Source: an uncultured Bacteroidales bacterium
Lineage (GTDB): Bacteria; Bacteroidota; Bacteroidia; Bacteroidales; UBA932
Reading direction: 5' to 3'
Length of the DNA: 64,000 bases
Assembly: GCA_944326305.1 (NCBI GenBank)
Contig: CALVDL010000012.1
Coordinates: forward strand, 18,904-82,903
Shown: one piece after another, positions 16,174 to 25,133 of the stretch
How the letters are laid out: each line of letters starts with the position of its first letter
Position numbering within the stretch: the first letter of the stretch is position 1
Program-made: the position numbers and the translations under genes
The notes under the pieces: model-generated
Databases searched by the model: none
What the model was told of the DNA's origin: nothing
What the model saw: the letters and a program-made list of their open reading frames with translations, nothing else

Positions 16174-17580
16174 TTAAAATGAGCTCGAACCGTCAAAACA
16201 GTGGGTGCATATCTGGCATTTAGGAAGCCCTATTGCTTCCACCAATGTCTCTATTGTATTGAATTTAAGAGAAGTAAGGCCGAACTTTTCCCTTATTGCC
16301 TCTACCAGACGACAGTATTCAGGAGAGCCGGTAGTTGCATATTTCTCCAGATTCTTGTCAGGATCGCCCTCGAATTCATTGATCAGGCGACGGGAAATGA
16401 GTTCAAGGTCTGTCTTGGATGCGGAAAACCCTATGAAAGGACAGCCGTAGATAAGGGGCGGACACCCTATCCTCATGTGCACCTCCCTGGCCCCGTAGTC
16501 GTAAAGTATCTTCACATTGTCCTTCAGCTGTGTACCCCTGACTATGGAGTCGTCACAGAAAAGTATCCTCTTTCCCTGGAGCATGGCCCTGTTGGGAATG
16601 AGCTTCATCTTGGCCACAAGGCTCCTGCGCTCCTGGCTGCTCGGGGTGAAGCTGCGCGGCCATGTAGGTGTGTATTTGGTGATGGCCCTGTGGTACGGGA
16701 CACCCTTGCCCTCGGCATATCCCAGCGCCTGCCCGACACCCGAATCAGGTATGCCGCAGATGCAGTCAACCTCGCTGGTGTCCTGCCGCCCCATCTTGTA
16801 TCCGCTCCTGAAGCGGACCTCCTCAACGTTCTTTCCTTCATAGCTCGATGTAGGGAAACCGTAATACACCCAGAGGAAAGAGCATATCTGCATCCTTTTC
16901 TCAGGCCTGCGGAGCTGCTCCACACCGTCAGGACGCAGCCGTACTATCTCCCCCGGGCCGAGGTCCCGCTCTATCTCGAAGTCGAGGTTCGGGAAACTGC
17001 AGGTCTCGCTTGTAACGGCGTATGCACCGTCCTTCCTCCCTATCACCACAGGAGTCCTTCCGAGCCTGTCCCTGGCTGCTATGATCCCGTCTTCCGTCAG
17101 GAGGAGCATGGAGCACGAGCCTTTTATGTTCCTGAATACATTCTCGATACCGTCTACATAGTCCTTTCCTTGAATGATCAGCAGGGCAATCAGCTCGGTC
17201 TGGTTGGTGGCTCCGGAACTCAGCTCCGCGAGGTGCATGTTCCTGGAGAGCATGTCCGTCTCCAGTTCAGACAGGTTCTGTACCTTGGCCACCGTCACTA
17301 TCGCGAAGCGCCCCAGATGGGAATTTATAACAAGCGGCTGCGCGTCGGTGTCACTAATCACCCCGATACCGGCATTCCCCTTGAACTTGTCGAGCTCGTC
17401 CTCGAACTTGCTCCTGAAATATGCGTTCTGAAGATTGTGGATGGACCTCATGAAGCCCAGATCCGGGTCATAGGTAGCGAGTCCACCTTTTTTCGTCCCC
17501 ATGTGGGAATTGTAATCCGTGCCGTAAAACAGGTCGTTGACACATTTCTGTTTCGAGATTGTTCCGAAAAAGCCGCCCAT
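16174..17580 (-). CDS. Amidophosphoribosyltransferase-like (PurF paralogue) lacking the glutaminase cysteine
   Basis: This 468-residue protein has the PurF two-domain plan. The phosphoribosyltransferase half is intact, with the PRPP loop ILFCDDSIVRGTQ near residue 340 and AEGKGVPYHRAITKYTPT. The N-terminal Ntn glutaminase half begins MGGFFGTIS where active PurF has Met-Cys-Gly. The nucleophile is therefore glycine, and the HNGN oxyanion motif is replaced by AKVQN. The enzyme probably cannot hydrolyse glutamine and may use ammonia, another donor, or act as a regulator. The same MGGFFG form is, from memory, common in Bacteroidales beside a canonical PurF. It has its own promoter and is followed by the ClC gene. 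Confidence 0.85.
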   Translation of the reverse strand: MGGFFGTISKQKCVNDLFYGTDYNSHMGTKKGGLATYDPDLGFMRSIHNLQNAYFRSKFEDELDKFKGNAGIGVISDTDAQPLVINSHLGRFAIVTVAKVQNLSELETDMLSRNMHLAELSSGATNQTELIALLIIQGKDYVDGIENVFRNIKGSCSMLLLTEDGIIAARDRLGRTPVVIGRKDGAYAVTSETCSFPNLDFEIERDLGPGEIVRLRPDGVEQLRRPEKRMQICSFLWVYYGFPTSSYEGKNVEEVRFRSGYKMGRQDTSEVDCICGIPDSGVGQALGYAEGKGVPYHRAITKYTPTWPRSFTPSSQERRSLVAKMKLIPNRAMLQGKRILFCDDSIVRGTQLKDNVKILYDYGAREVHMRIGCPPLIYGCPFIGFSASKTDLELISRRLINEFEGDPDKNLEKYATTGSPEYCRLVEAIREKFGLTSLKFNTIETLVEAIGLPKCQICTHCFDGSSSF

Positions 17581-17607
17581 CGTATAATCCGTTTTTTATT
17601 TGCTGCG

Positions 17608-17677
17608 CAAAAGTACAAAAAAAGCCATAAAATACGACCTGCCCTGAAAATTTCCATGAATTTTATTCCTATCTTCG
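17608..17677. promoter_or_regulatory. Divergent promoters between the PurF-like and Gfo/Idh genes
   Basis: On the minus strand TACTTTTG (17608-17615) faces the PurF-like gene. On the plus strand TATCTTCG (17670-17677, one mismatch to TAnnTTTG) faces the oxidoreductase at 17707. Confidence 0.5.
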
Positions 17678-17706
17678 CAGCTGGTTTCAATTTAAATCCT
17701 GGAATT

Positions 17707-18684
17707 ATGTTCAAGATAGGTATAATCGGAGCAGGCCATATCGCCGAAAAGATGGCAGCCACGCTGCACGGTATGGACGGAGTAGAAGCATATGCAGTCG
17801 CCGCAAGGCAGCTGGACAAGGCCCGGAAATTCGCCTCTGAAAGGGGATTCACGAAGGCTTACGGAAGCTATGAAGAACTTGCTGACGACCCTAATGTTGA
17901 CCTTATATATGTGGCTACGCCGCATTCGCTGCACTACCGGCACGTGAAGATGTGCATAGAGAGCGGGAAGGCCGTCCTCTGCGAAAAGGCGTTCATGGCC
18001 AACGCACGCGAGGCAGCCGAGGTGATAGCACTCTCGGAAAAGAAAGGCGTCTTCCTTGCTGAAGCCATCTGGACCAGGTATATGCCGTTCAGGAAAACAG
18101 TAAAGAACCTTATCGAGGGAGGTGCCATCGGGCGCACCGCATTCCTCTCGGCCCATCTGGGATATCCGGTAACCCACAAGGAAAGGATAATGAGACCGGA
18201 GCTCGGGGGCGGGGCGCTGCTGGACCTTGGTGTCTACGCTATCAATTTCGCGCTCATGAACTTCGGTGATGACATCAGGAACATCTCCTCTTCATGTATT
18301 AAGTCGGATACCGGAGTAGACCTGCAGGACAGTATCACATTCGAATATTCCGACGGCAGGATGGCACAGCTCACGGCCACTGCATGCTGCGCCAACGACA
18401 GGCAGGGCATCATCAACGGTGAAAAAGGATATATCATACTCGACAATATAAACAATCCTCTCAAAGCGGACATCTACTCCAGCGACCATATACTCGTCGA
18501 CACGCAATATGCCCCGCAGCAGATAACGGGTTTCGAATACCAGGTCCAGGCATGTATTGACGCCATAAACAGCGGAAAGGTGGAGACGGAATTCATGCCT
18601 CACAGCGAAAGCCTGAAGGTCATGGAAATAATGGACGGGCTCCGCAAAGAATGGGGCGTGGTATTCCCGAATGACTCCATCTAA
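17707..18684 (+). CDS. Gfo/Idh/MocA-family oxidoreductase
   Basis: This 325-residue cytosolic NAD(P)-dependent dehydrogenase starts at ATG 17707, just before the Rossmann motif KIGIIGAGHIAEKM. The family EKP-type motif appears as CEKAFMANAREAAEV near residue 99, and the C-terminal alpha/beta domain carries the GGGALLDLGVYAINF signature typical of dihydrodiol-dehydrogenase-like members. The substrate, probably a sugar or polyol derivative, is unknown. It precedes the acyltransferase by 15 bases and serine dehydratase by one further gene, all on the plus strand. Confidence 0.9.
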   Translation: MFKIGIIGAGHIAEKMAATLHGMDGVEAYAVAARQLDKARKFASERGFTKAYGSYEELADDPNVDLIYVATPHSLHYRHVKMCIESGKAVLCEKAFMANAREAAEVIALSEKKGVFLAEAIWTRYMPFRKTVKNLIEGGAIGRTAFLSAHLGYPVTHKERIMRPELGGGALLDLGVYAINFALMNFGDDIRNISSSCIKSDTGVDLQDSITFEYSDGRMAQLTATACCANDRQGIINGEKGYIILDNINNPLKADIYSSDHILVDTQYAPQQITGFEYQVQACIDAINSGKVETEFMPHSESLKVMEIMDGLRKEWGVVFPNDSI

Positions 18685-18699
18685 AGTTTTTTCATAATT

Positions 18700-19848
18700 A
18701 TGCAGAACACTTTAGCATCCGGCCAGCGTATCGTCTGGCTTGATGTCATCCGCCTCGTAGCGATGCTCATGGTGATAGGTGTACATTGCATCGACCCTTT
18801 CTATATCTCACCCACCCTCGGACAGATGCCTGAATACAGGCACTGGGCGGCAATATACGGTTCCCTGCTGAGACCGTCAGTCCCTCTTTTCGTCATGATG
18901 ACTGGACTTCTGCTGCTCCCGGTCAGGGAAATGTCGCTCGGCAAGTTCTATAAGAAAAGGATATTCAGGGTATTGTGGCCATTCCTGATATGGTCCGTGC
19001 TCTACAATATGTTCCCGTGGCTTACCGGGGTTCTGGGACTTCCCAAAGAAATAATAGGCACTTTCTTCTGCTATGTGCAGGGCAATGAATCACAGGCCCT
19101 TTCCGATTCGCTGAAAGACGTGGCAATGATTCCGTTCAATTTCAGTTTCAAGGAAAACCACATGTGGTATATCTACCTGCTGATAGGGCTGTACCTATAC
19201 ATGCCTTTCTTCTCCGCATGGATAGAAAAGGCTGACAGGAAGACCGAAAGGATATTCCTGGGGATATGGTTCGCGTCACTGTTCCTGCCCTATGCATCCG
19301 AATATATCAGCCGCTACCTCTATGGAGAAGCCACATGGAACCAGTTCGGGATGCTGTACTACTTCGCCGGGTTCAACGGCTACCTGCTTCTGGGGCACTA
19401 TCTGAAACAGGGGAACAGCTGGAGCCTGCCGAAAACCCTGCTGGTATCCGCCCTGCTTTTCGCGGCCGGGTATGCGGTCACATACAGCGGGTTCAGCGCA
19501 GCGGCAGCCAACCCTGCATCGACAGAGGAGGAGATGGAGCTGTTCTTCACCTTCTGCAGCCCCAATGTGGCAATGATGACAGCCGCAGTGTTCCTTCTGC
19601 TCCAGAAAGTGAAGGTGAACGGGGAGAAAATCAGGGGTGTCCTCGCCAACCTCACGAAGTGCGGATTCGGCATATACATGGTCCACTACTTCATTGTAGG
19701 CCCGGCATTCCTGCTCATAGGAAAGGCAAACCTGCCAATCCCGCTCCAGGTACCGGTAATGGCAATCTTCATCTTCCTCATTTCATGGGGATTCACCTGG
19801 CTGATGTACCGCCTCCTGGGCGACAAGGCAAAATACATAATGGGATAA
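18700..19848 (+). CDS. Acyltransferase-3 family membrane protein
   Basis: This 382-residue integral membrane protein has about ten hydrophobic helices and the family N-terminus WLDVIRLVAMLMVIGVHCID, with the catalytic-type histidine at HC. Members acetylate or succinylate glycans and lipids at the cell surface. The loop LRPSVPLFVMMTGLLLLP and the GFGIYMVHYFIVGP helix near the end also fit. The acceptor is unknown. It lies between the oxidoreductase (15-base gap) and sdaA (10-base gap), so it probably belongs to one transcript, though a functional link is not evident. Confidence 0.9.
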   Translation: MQNTLASGQRIVWLDVIRLVAMLMVIGVHCIDPFYISPTLGQMPEYRHWAAIYGSLLRPSVPLFVMMTGLLLLPVREMSLGKFYKKRIFRVLWPFLIWSVLYNMFPWLTGVLGLPKEIIGTFFCYVQGNESQALSDSLKDVAMIPFNFSFKENHMWYIYLLIGLYLYMPFFSAWIEKADRKTERIFLGIWFASLFLPYASEYISRYLYGEATWNQFGMLYYFAGFNGYLLLGHYLKQGNSWSLPKTLLVSALLFAAGYAVTYSGFSAAAANPASTEEEMELFFTFCSPNVAMMTAAVFLLLQKVKVNGEKIRGVLANLTKCGFGIYMVHYFIVGPAFLLIGKANLPIPLQVPVMAIFIFLISWGFTWLMYRLLGDKAKYIMG

Positions 19849-19858
19849 TTTCATAATT

Positions 19859-21058
19859 ATGAAATCAATACGGGAAATATACAGAATAGGCAAGGGCCCA
19901 TCAAGCAGCCACACAATGGGGCCCCACAAGGCAGCAAGGACATATCTGTCCCACCACCCGCAGGCACACCGTTTCCTGGTGACACTGTACGGCTCGCTGG
20001 CCGCAACGGGGAAAGGCCACCTGACGGACGTGGCGGTAAATGACGCCCTGTCGCAGCTCGGTCCTGTGCAGATAGACTGGCAGCCGAAGATCTTTCTTCC
20101 GGAACATCCGAACGGAATGAAGATAGCATCCATAGACGACAACGGGGAGAAGCAGGACGAATGGACGTTCTACAGCATCGGAGGCGGAGCCATCAGATGC
20201 GAGCAGCTCCCACAGGACGAGACACCTGACATATATCCGCTCAACACCATGGGAGAGCTTCTCGAATGGTGCAACAAATACGGCAAGGCATACTGGGAAT
20301 ATGTCAGCGAGATTGAGGACGAAGGCATCTGGGACTATCTCGCCGAAGTATGGAAGGTCATGTGCGAGGCCATCGAAAGGGGCCTCGACAAGGAAGGCGT
20401 CCTCCCAGGGCCGATACACCTGCGCAGGAAGGCGGCACAGTATTTCATCCGCGCCGAGGGCTACAAGGATGTCCTCCGCACCCGGGGGATGATATTCGCC
20501 TACACCCTGGCGGTCAGCGAGGAGAACGCGGCAGGAGGGACCATCGTCACAGCCCCTACATGCGGCTCATGCGGGGTCCTGCCCGGAGTGCTCTACCACC
20601 TGAAGAAAGTGTACGGCTTCAGCGACAAACGTATCATCCGTTCTCTGGCCACAGCAGCCCTGATAGGCAATGTCGTGAAACAGAACGCATCCATCTCCGG
20701 GGCCGAAGTGGGATGCCAGGGTGAAGTCGGGGTGGCATGCGCCATGACAGCGGGTGCAGCCAACCAGCTTATGGGAGGAAGCCCCTCCCAGATAGAATAC
20801 GCTGCGGAAATGGGCCTTGAGCACCATCTGGGCATGACCTGCGACCCTGTCTGCGGACTGGTCCAGATCCCATGCATAGAAAGGAATGCATACGCAGCCG
20901 CAAGAGCCCTCGACGCGAACATCTATGCCCTGTATACAGACGGCCTGCACCGCGTATCATTCGACCAGGTGGTACGTGTGATGAAGCAGACAGGAAAAGA
21001 CCTGCCTTCCCTGTACAAGGAGACAGGAGAAGGCGGTCTTGCGAAGGAACTTGACTGA
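19859..21058 (+). CDS. sdaA: L-serine ammonia-lyase, iron-sulfur type, single chain
   Basis: This 399-residue enzyme converts L-serine to pyruvate and ammonia using a [4Fe-4S] cluster. The beta domain is N-terminal (YRIGKGPSSSHTMGPHKAAR) and the alpha domain is C-terminal, with APTCGSCGVLPGVLYH, SGAEVGCQGEVGVACAM and TCDPVCGLVQIPCIERNAYA supplying the cluster cysteines and substrate loop. This one-chain architecture is normal in Bacteroidales. It ends a three-gene plus-strand run. Confidence 0.95.
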   Translation: MKSIREIYRIGKGPSSSHTMGPHKAARTYLSHHPQAHRFLVTLYGSLAATGKGHLTDVAVNDALSQLGPVQIDWQPKIFLPEHPNGMKIASIDDNGEKQDEWTFYSIGGGAIRCEQLPQDETPDIYPLNTMGELLEWCNKYGKAYWEYVSEIEDEGIWDYLAEVWKVMCEAIERGLDKEGVLPGPIHLRRKAAQYFIRAEGYKDVLRTRGMIFAYTLAVSEENAAGGTIVTAPTCGSCGVLPGVLYHLKKVYGFSDKRIIRSLATAALIGNVVKQNASISGAEVGCQGEVGVACAMTAGAANQLMGGSPSQIEYAAEMGLEHHLGMTCDPVCGLVQIPCIERNAYAAARALDANIYALYTDGLHRVSFDQVVRVMKQTGKDLPSLYKETGEGGLAKELD

Positions 21059-21077
21059 AAATATATAGGGAAGAGGC

Positions 21078-22811
21078 CTATTCAAACAGCAGCTTCATAT
21101 CCCGCCGCATCATCTCCGATGCCATCTTCTCCGGTATGAAGCTCCACTTCCCTACTGTTTTCTCATCACCTATGACATCAGGGTCGATGCTGCCGTGAGC
21201 GGTAATATAGTCATACAGTATATTCCTGATTTCCGGATACCTGGCCACGACACGCGACTCTATATTGTCGGTATCTATGCCGGCCCCATCCCGCATGATG
21301 GCACCGCCGCCGCTCGCCCGGTAGGAGGTCATTGCCACATTGTATTCCGAATCCATGCTGAACGGTGTCCCGTCGGCAAGCGATGATATGTCCACCCGGC
21401 TCCCTTCCGGTTTCGTGACATCCACAGTATAGACCAGGCCGCCGGCCGAATCGAAATTGTACGAACGCCCTATGAAAGACCAGCGTTTCTGGCCCGTCCT
21501 CGGGTCAGGATCGTTGGAAATCTTCAGGAGATGCCCGTCCCCGCCGGCGGAAACGGTATTTATCCATGTACCGTAAGAGAATTCGAGATAGTCCTTTATC
21601 TCCTTCCCTGTCATCCTCACCACAAACAGCTGGTTCTCGAACGGGTATATGGTGAAAAGGTCATTATACAGCAATGTACCTCCTTCCACGCTCCCGTTGA
21701 AAGTCAGAGGAGCGGCGAACGAAATCTGCGCCGGGGCACAGGAGAGGTTCAGTGTATGGAGAAGGTTGATATAGTCGCACATGCCCTCATACGCATCCCG
21801 TGTCCTCATTCCCCTCACAAGTGTACCTACCGGCTTTACGGTAAATGCCTTGACAGCCTCGAAATCTTTGCGGAACGCTTCCTTCATACCGGGATCGGCC
21901 GCGTCCTTGCGTACCGGTACCAGTTCCGCTGACAGCTCCCTGGAAACCACTTCCCCGTCTTTGACCTCCAGGGTGACAACACCGTGTCCGATATTGCGGC
22001 AATGGCTGCCGGAATTGATCAGGCACAGGTCTTCCTTCGAATATACCACTGGACGGTGGTCGTGCGAGCAGATGAGGAAGTCCACTCCCCGGAGCGTATT
22101 GAACAGGTCCAGACCCTGGCTCTCAAGCATGGAGCCGTCCCCGTTGCCGGTACCTGAATGGACAGCCACAACCACCACATGAGGGTGCTCTTTCGCCACC
22201 ACCCTGTCCACATCCTGCTGCACCAGCGGGATCAGCGACTCGAAATGCATGCCGCTCCAGAGCTCCTCGGAGAGCCAGTTTTTCATGTTAGGGTTGGTGA
22301 ACCCGAGGATGGCGACTTTCAGGCCGTTTTTCCTGATGACCGTATAATCGGCGAAATACGGCTTGCCGTTGTCATTGCGGAGCGCATTCGCCCCCATGAA
22401 AGGCATATCCATCTGGTCCGCCACGCGGTCATACACAGCATGTCCGGTCTCCACATCGTGGTTTCCCACAGCCACAGCGTCATAGCCCATATAGTTGGCC
22501 ATACGGGCATACAGGTGAGGGGTAAGTGTATCCACATAATTGTAATAATAGGCGGCATTGTCCCCCTGCAGGCAGTCCCCGGCATCCACGAATATCACAT
22601 TTTCAGGGCCGTCCGCCTTCCTGACGCTGTCTACATAATGGTAGACGGCATACAGCGACTGCCGCGTCCCGTCCTCGACATAGAGGGAGTCGAAATAGCG
22701 CCCGTGCACATCATTGGTTGTGAACAGCTGCAACCTGTAGGTCCCGTCTTTGGGGCCGCTGCACGAGACAGCAGCCAGGACCAGGACAGAAAAAACTGAA
22801 AATCTTTTCAT
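21078..22811 (-). CDS. 5'-nucleotidase / metallophosphatase lipoprotein
   Basis: This 577-residue enzyme removes phosphate from nucleotides or sugar nucleotides at the cell envelope. The N-terminus is a lipoprotein signal with the lipobox LAAVSC (Cys near 17). The calcineurin-like metal site is complete: TTNDVHGRY, DAGDCLQGDN, GNHDVETG, VVAVHSGTG and CSHDHRPV. The C-terminal nucleotide-specificity domain follows from about 350 (YPFENQLFVVRMTGKEIKDY and YRASGGGAIMRDG). The length and order are those of UshA-like 5'-nucleotidases. It converges on sdaA with a 19-base gap. Confidence 0.93.
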   Translation of the reverse strand: MKRFSVFSVLVLAAVSCSGPKDGTYRLQLFTTNDVHGRYFDSLYVEDGTRQSLYAVYHYVDSVRKADGPENVIFVDAGDCLQGDNAAYYYNYVDTLTPHLYARMANYMGYDAVAVGNHDVETGHAVYDRVADQMDMPFMGANALRNDNGKPYFADYTVIRKNGLKVAILGFTNPNMKNWLSEELWSGMHFESLIPLVQQDVDRVVAKEHPHVVVVAVHSGTGNGDGSMLESQGLDLFNTLRGVDFLICSHDHRPVVYSKEDLCLINSGSHCRNIGHGVVTLEVKDGEVVSRELSAELVPVRKDAADPGMKEAFRKDFEAVKAFTVKPVGTLVRGMRTRDAYEGMCDYINLLHTLNLSCAPAQISFAAPLTFNGSVEGGTLLYNDLFTIYPFENQLFVVRMTGKEIKDYLEFSYGTWINTVSAGGDGHLLKISNDPDPRTGQKRWSFIGRSYNFDSAGGLVYTVDVTKPEGSRVDISSLADGTPFSMDSEYNVAMTSYRASGGGAIMRDGAGIDTDNIESRVVARYPEIRNILYDYITAHGSIDPDVIGDEKTVGKWSFIPEKMASEMMRRDMKLLFE

Positions 22812-22840
22812 TATATTAAATTTATTATCCTAAAACCAAT

Positions 22841-22875
22841 ATTCTCCACTCGCTGCGTCCGGTCGAAACGACAGG
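22841..22875. repeat. Single unit of the GTCATTTCGACC-type repeat
   Basis: ATTCTCCACTCGCTGCGTCC and GGTCGAAACGACAGG are the reverse complement of the repeat unit seen at 13987-14025 with small differences. It fills most of the gap between the nucleotidase and the amidase genes. Confidence 0.6.
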
Positions 22876-22893
22876 AAAAGACACCTCTCCCCG

Positions 22894-23718
22894 TCATCTG
22901 ACCAGGTCCAGGATAGGGAACCCGCTGCGGAAACGGAGCATCGGGGCCTTCTCCAGGGTACCGCATACTACAGGAACCCCCTCCACCGTATACCTTTTCC
23001 CCCGGCTCCTCCCGCGATAGTCTATTATAGCTGAATTTCCGCTGTATTCAAGCAGGGGGTCAGCACCTGTCCTGTTACAGAACACCGACCAGCACACATT
23101 TTCTATGGACCTTGCTTTCAGCAGAATATCGGCAGCTGCATTGCGCGCCACAGGCCAGTTCGCAACATTCAGATACAGGTCATAAGGCTCTGCACCGGAA
23201 TTCCTGGCAAGCTCAGGGAATCTGAGGTCGAAACATATCCCCGGCAGGATGCGCCATCCCCTGAACGAAAACATCTTCCCGCGGAGCGTCCCACCTGAGT
23301 AGTTGGCATCCTCTCCCCCGAAAAAAAGGTATGACTTGTCATAGAAGTCCGCATCCGCCTTCCCTACAGAGACAGGCGGGGTGACGAAAAACATCCTGTT
23401 GTACCTCTCCCGGCCGGATTTCACCGGGACCGACCCGGCCACTGCACAGCCGAACCTTGAAGCGGTCTTCTCCATCCATGACAGGGTGGCGGAGCTGTCT
23501 GAAGGCTCTGCCACGTCAGGATTCATCGTAAACCCCACGGCAAAGAACTCCGGGAGCACCACAAGGTCAGGTTTCAACGGAAGGGCACCGCCTGCAATCT
23601 GCGTAAACACCCTGTCCAAAGTCCCCAAATTCTCTGCCGGAGACTCCCACACGGGGGAAAATTCCACCAGCGCTATATTCAATGTATCCTGCGTCATCAT
23701 GTCTGTCCGGCTTTTCAT
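22894..23718 (-). CDS. Nitrilase-superfamily amidase (omega-amidase/YafV-like)
   Basis: This roughly 274-residue cytosolic carbon-nitrogen hydrolase has the Glu-Lys-Cys triad: VLPEFFAVGF, FYDKSYLFFGGEDANYSGG and GICFDLRFPE. The GGEDANYSGG loop is typical of the omega-amidase group acting on 2-oxo-omega-acid amides. I prefer the ATG at 23718, which overlaps the TGA of the upstream gene as ATGA; 23727 and 23700 are alternatives. The overlap implies translational coupling to the barrel gene, which is an odd partner for an amidase. Confidence 0.85.
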   Translation of the reverse strand: MKSRTDMMTQDTLNIALVEFSPVWESPAENLGTLDRVFTQIAGGALPLKPDLVVLPEFFAVGFTMNPDVAEPSDSSATLSWMEKTASRFGCAVAGSVPVKSGRERYNRMFFVTPPVSVGKADADFYDKSYLFFGGEDANYSGGTLRGKMFSFRGWRILPGICFDLRFPELARNSGAEPYDLYLNVANWPVARNAAADILLKARSIENVCWSVFCNRTGADPLLEYSGNSAIIDYRGRSRGKRYTVEGVPVVCGTLEKAPMLRFRSGFPILDLVR

Positions 23719-24971
23719 ATAATCCATCCCTGAAGGTTCCTCTCCTGTATTTTCACTTTTGGACGCGGGGCCGGTTTCTGTCCGGACCTGTTCTTCTGGA
23801 GCAGGGTCCCGAGGTTGAATTTCATGGTGACGACCTGCTGCAGGCCGGAATAGGAGCAGCCATTGAAATGGGCTACAACAGAAGCCCTTATGGAAAGGAA
23901 ATCTGAGATCCGTGGCTCATAGTACACCTCGACCCGGTCATATAAGCCGGCACCGTCCCCGTCCAGCTTCACCTTGTAGAAAGGCTCGCCCATATACAGC
24001 AGGTCTCCGTACATAATACCTCCGGAATCGAGGTTCCTGTAATAAGGCATCATATCGGTGCCATAGAACAGGTAATTCTCCAGGCCCACGTTCCAATTGC
24101 GGACAGACACCGTGAACTCGCCTCCGAGCGGGAAGGTATATTTGCCTATATTCTTCCTGTCATTCTGCATGGACTGCAGATAGCCGAGCCTGAAATCCAG
24201 CCGCTGGAGACCTGTCCTGCGGGAAAGGTCAAGAGTGGCGTACGGATTTACAAGGGCGTTGTCAACCACCCCCGAGACATTTTCAGAGCCTGCAAAATGG
24301 TACAGATATGCCGCATATCCCAGTGAAAACATCTCCGACAGGCTCCCGTGTCCGGAGGAGAATATCATGAAACGCTCCCTGCGGTCGGTCCCGAACATCC
24401 CCATCCAGTCGCAACCTATCTCAAAATAGGATGAAGGACGGGTAAACGAAAACATCATGCCCTCTATATTATTGTCATAGAATCTCAATGAGTCGGAAAA
24501 GAAGGCCCGGGAATACTCACCTTCCATGAAACGGCGCGGGAATATTCCGGCCGTTATGCCTATTTCGGTCCTGCCCTTGGTCAGGAAATACCTGTAATAC
24601 AATGTGATTTCATGGAAAAGGTCCCAGTTCTCCTTGCTGGATGAGAGCTCATCGCTGCCACTGTCCCCGGTGACCGAAGGCGATACCGGAGAATCACCGA
24701 AGTCCTTCATCACATCGATCCCCGCCATAATGAAGTGCCTGCCGTTTCCGGAGCGTTCATCAAGCTCCAGCCCGACGGAAGGGGTGAGGCGGGCACCGAA
24801 GATGGTCCTTGATGAAGAAAACCTGGAGACACTGTACTCCCTGTTGTCGAAATTCACTTCAAAATCCACATCGTAGGCAAACCTGGCTTTCTGGCTGTAG
24901 GCCGGCAAAGCGGCAAGAACGTTGAAAATAATGCAGGCCAATAATGAACAGACCGATATGACGTACTTCAT
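23715..24971 (-). CDS. Putative outer-membrane beta-barrel protein of unknown family
   Basis: This 418-residue protein has a signal peptide (about 1-26, ending PAYSQ). Its body is composed of short amphipathic strands rich in aromatic residues and turns (FAYDVDFEVNFDNREYSVSR, ITLYYRYFLTKGRTEIGITA, LDFRLGYLQSMQ), as in an outer-membrane barrel. I cannot place it in a family. It is the upstream gene of a coupled pair with the amidase. The C-terminus (NLQGWII) lacks the usual terminal aromatic. Confidence 0.7.
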   Translation of the reverse strand: MKYVISVCSLLACIIFNVLAALPAYSQKARFAYDVDFEVNFDNREYSVSRFSSSRTIFGARLTPSVGLELDERSGNGRHFIMAGIDVMKDFGDSPVSPSVTGDSGSDELSSSKENWDLFHEITLYYRYFLTKGRTEIGITAGIFPRRFMEGEYSRAFFSDSLRFYDNNIEGMMFSFTRPSSYFEIGCDWMGMFGTDRRERFMIFSSGHGSLSEMFSLGYAAYLYHFAGSENVSGVVDNALVNPYATLDLSRRTGLQRLDFRLGYLQSMQNDRKNIGKYTFPLGGEFTVSVRNWNVGLENYLFYGTDMMPYYRNLDSGGIMYGDLLYMGEPFYKVKLDGDGAGLYDRVEVYYEPRISDFLSIRASVVAHFNGCSYSGLQQVVTMKFNLGTLLQKNRSGQKPAPRPKVKIQERNLQGWII

Positions 24972-25071
24972 AATACTGCTTTCAAATTCGCGTCAAAGTT
25001 AAAAAATAATTTGACGTGAACGTGTCCGGACAGGGGGCATTCATTTTTTGTACGGTTTTTTTATAAATATC

Positions 25072-25117
25072 ATTTCGTTTCGAAATATATTTTTATATTT
25101 GCATTTCAAAATGAAAC
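25072..25117 (+). promoter_or_regulatory. glp promoter with two matched dyads
   Basis: The -7 box TATATTTG lies at 25094-25101. Two dyads of identical geometry surround it: ATTTCG-ttt-CGAAAT (25072-25086) and TTTCA-aaa-TGAAA (25104-25116). Their centres are 31 bases apart, three helical turns. No -33 TTTG is present, and the upstream dyad occupies that position. Confidence 0.55.
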
Positions 25118-25133
25118 ACCTTTATTTATCATA

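Noticed and set aside
16201..17706. Long plus-strand frame running into the Gfo/Idh gene (827 codons in total)
   Set aside because: The part before 17707 is the antisense of the PurF-like gene; only the part from the Rossmann motif at 17707 is real.
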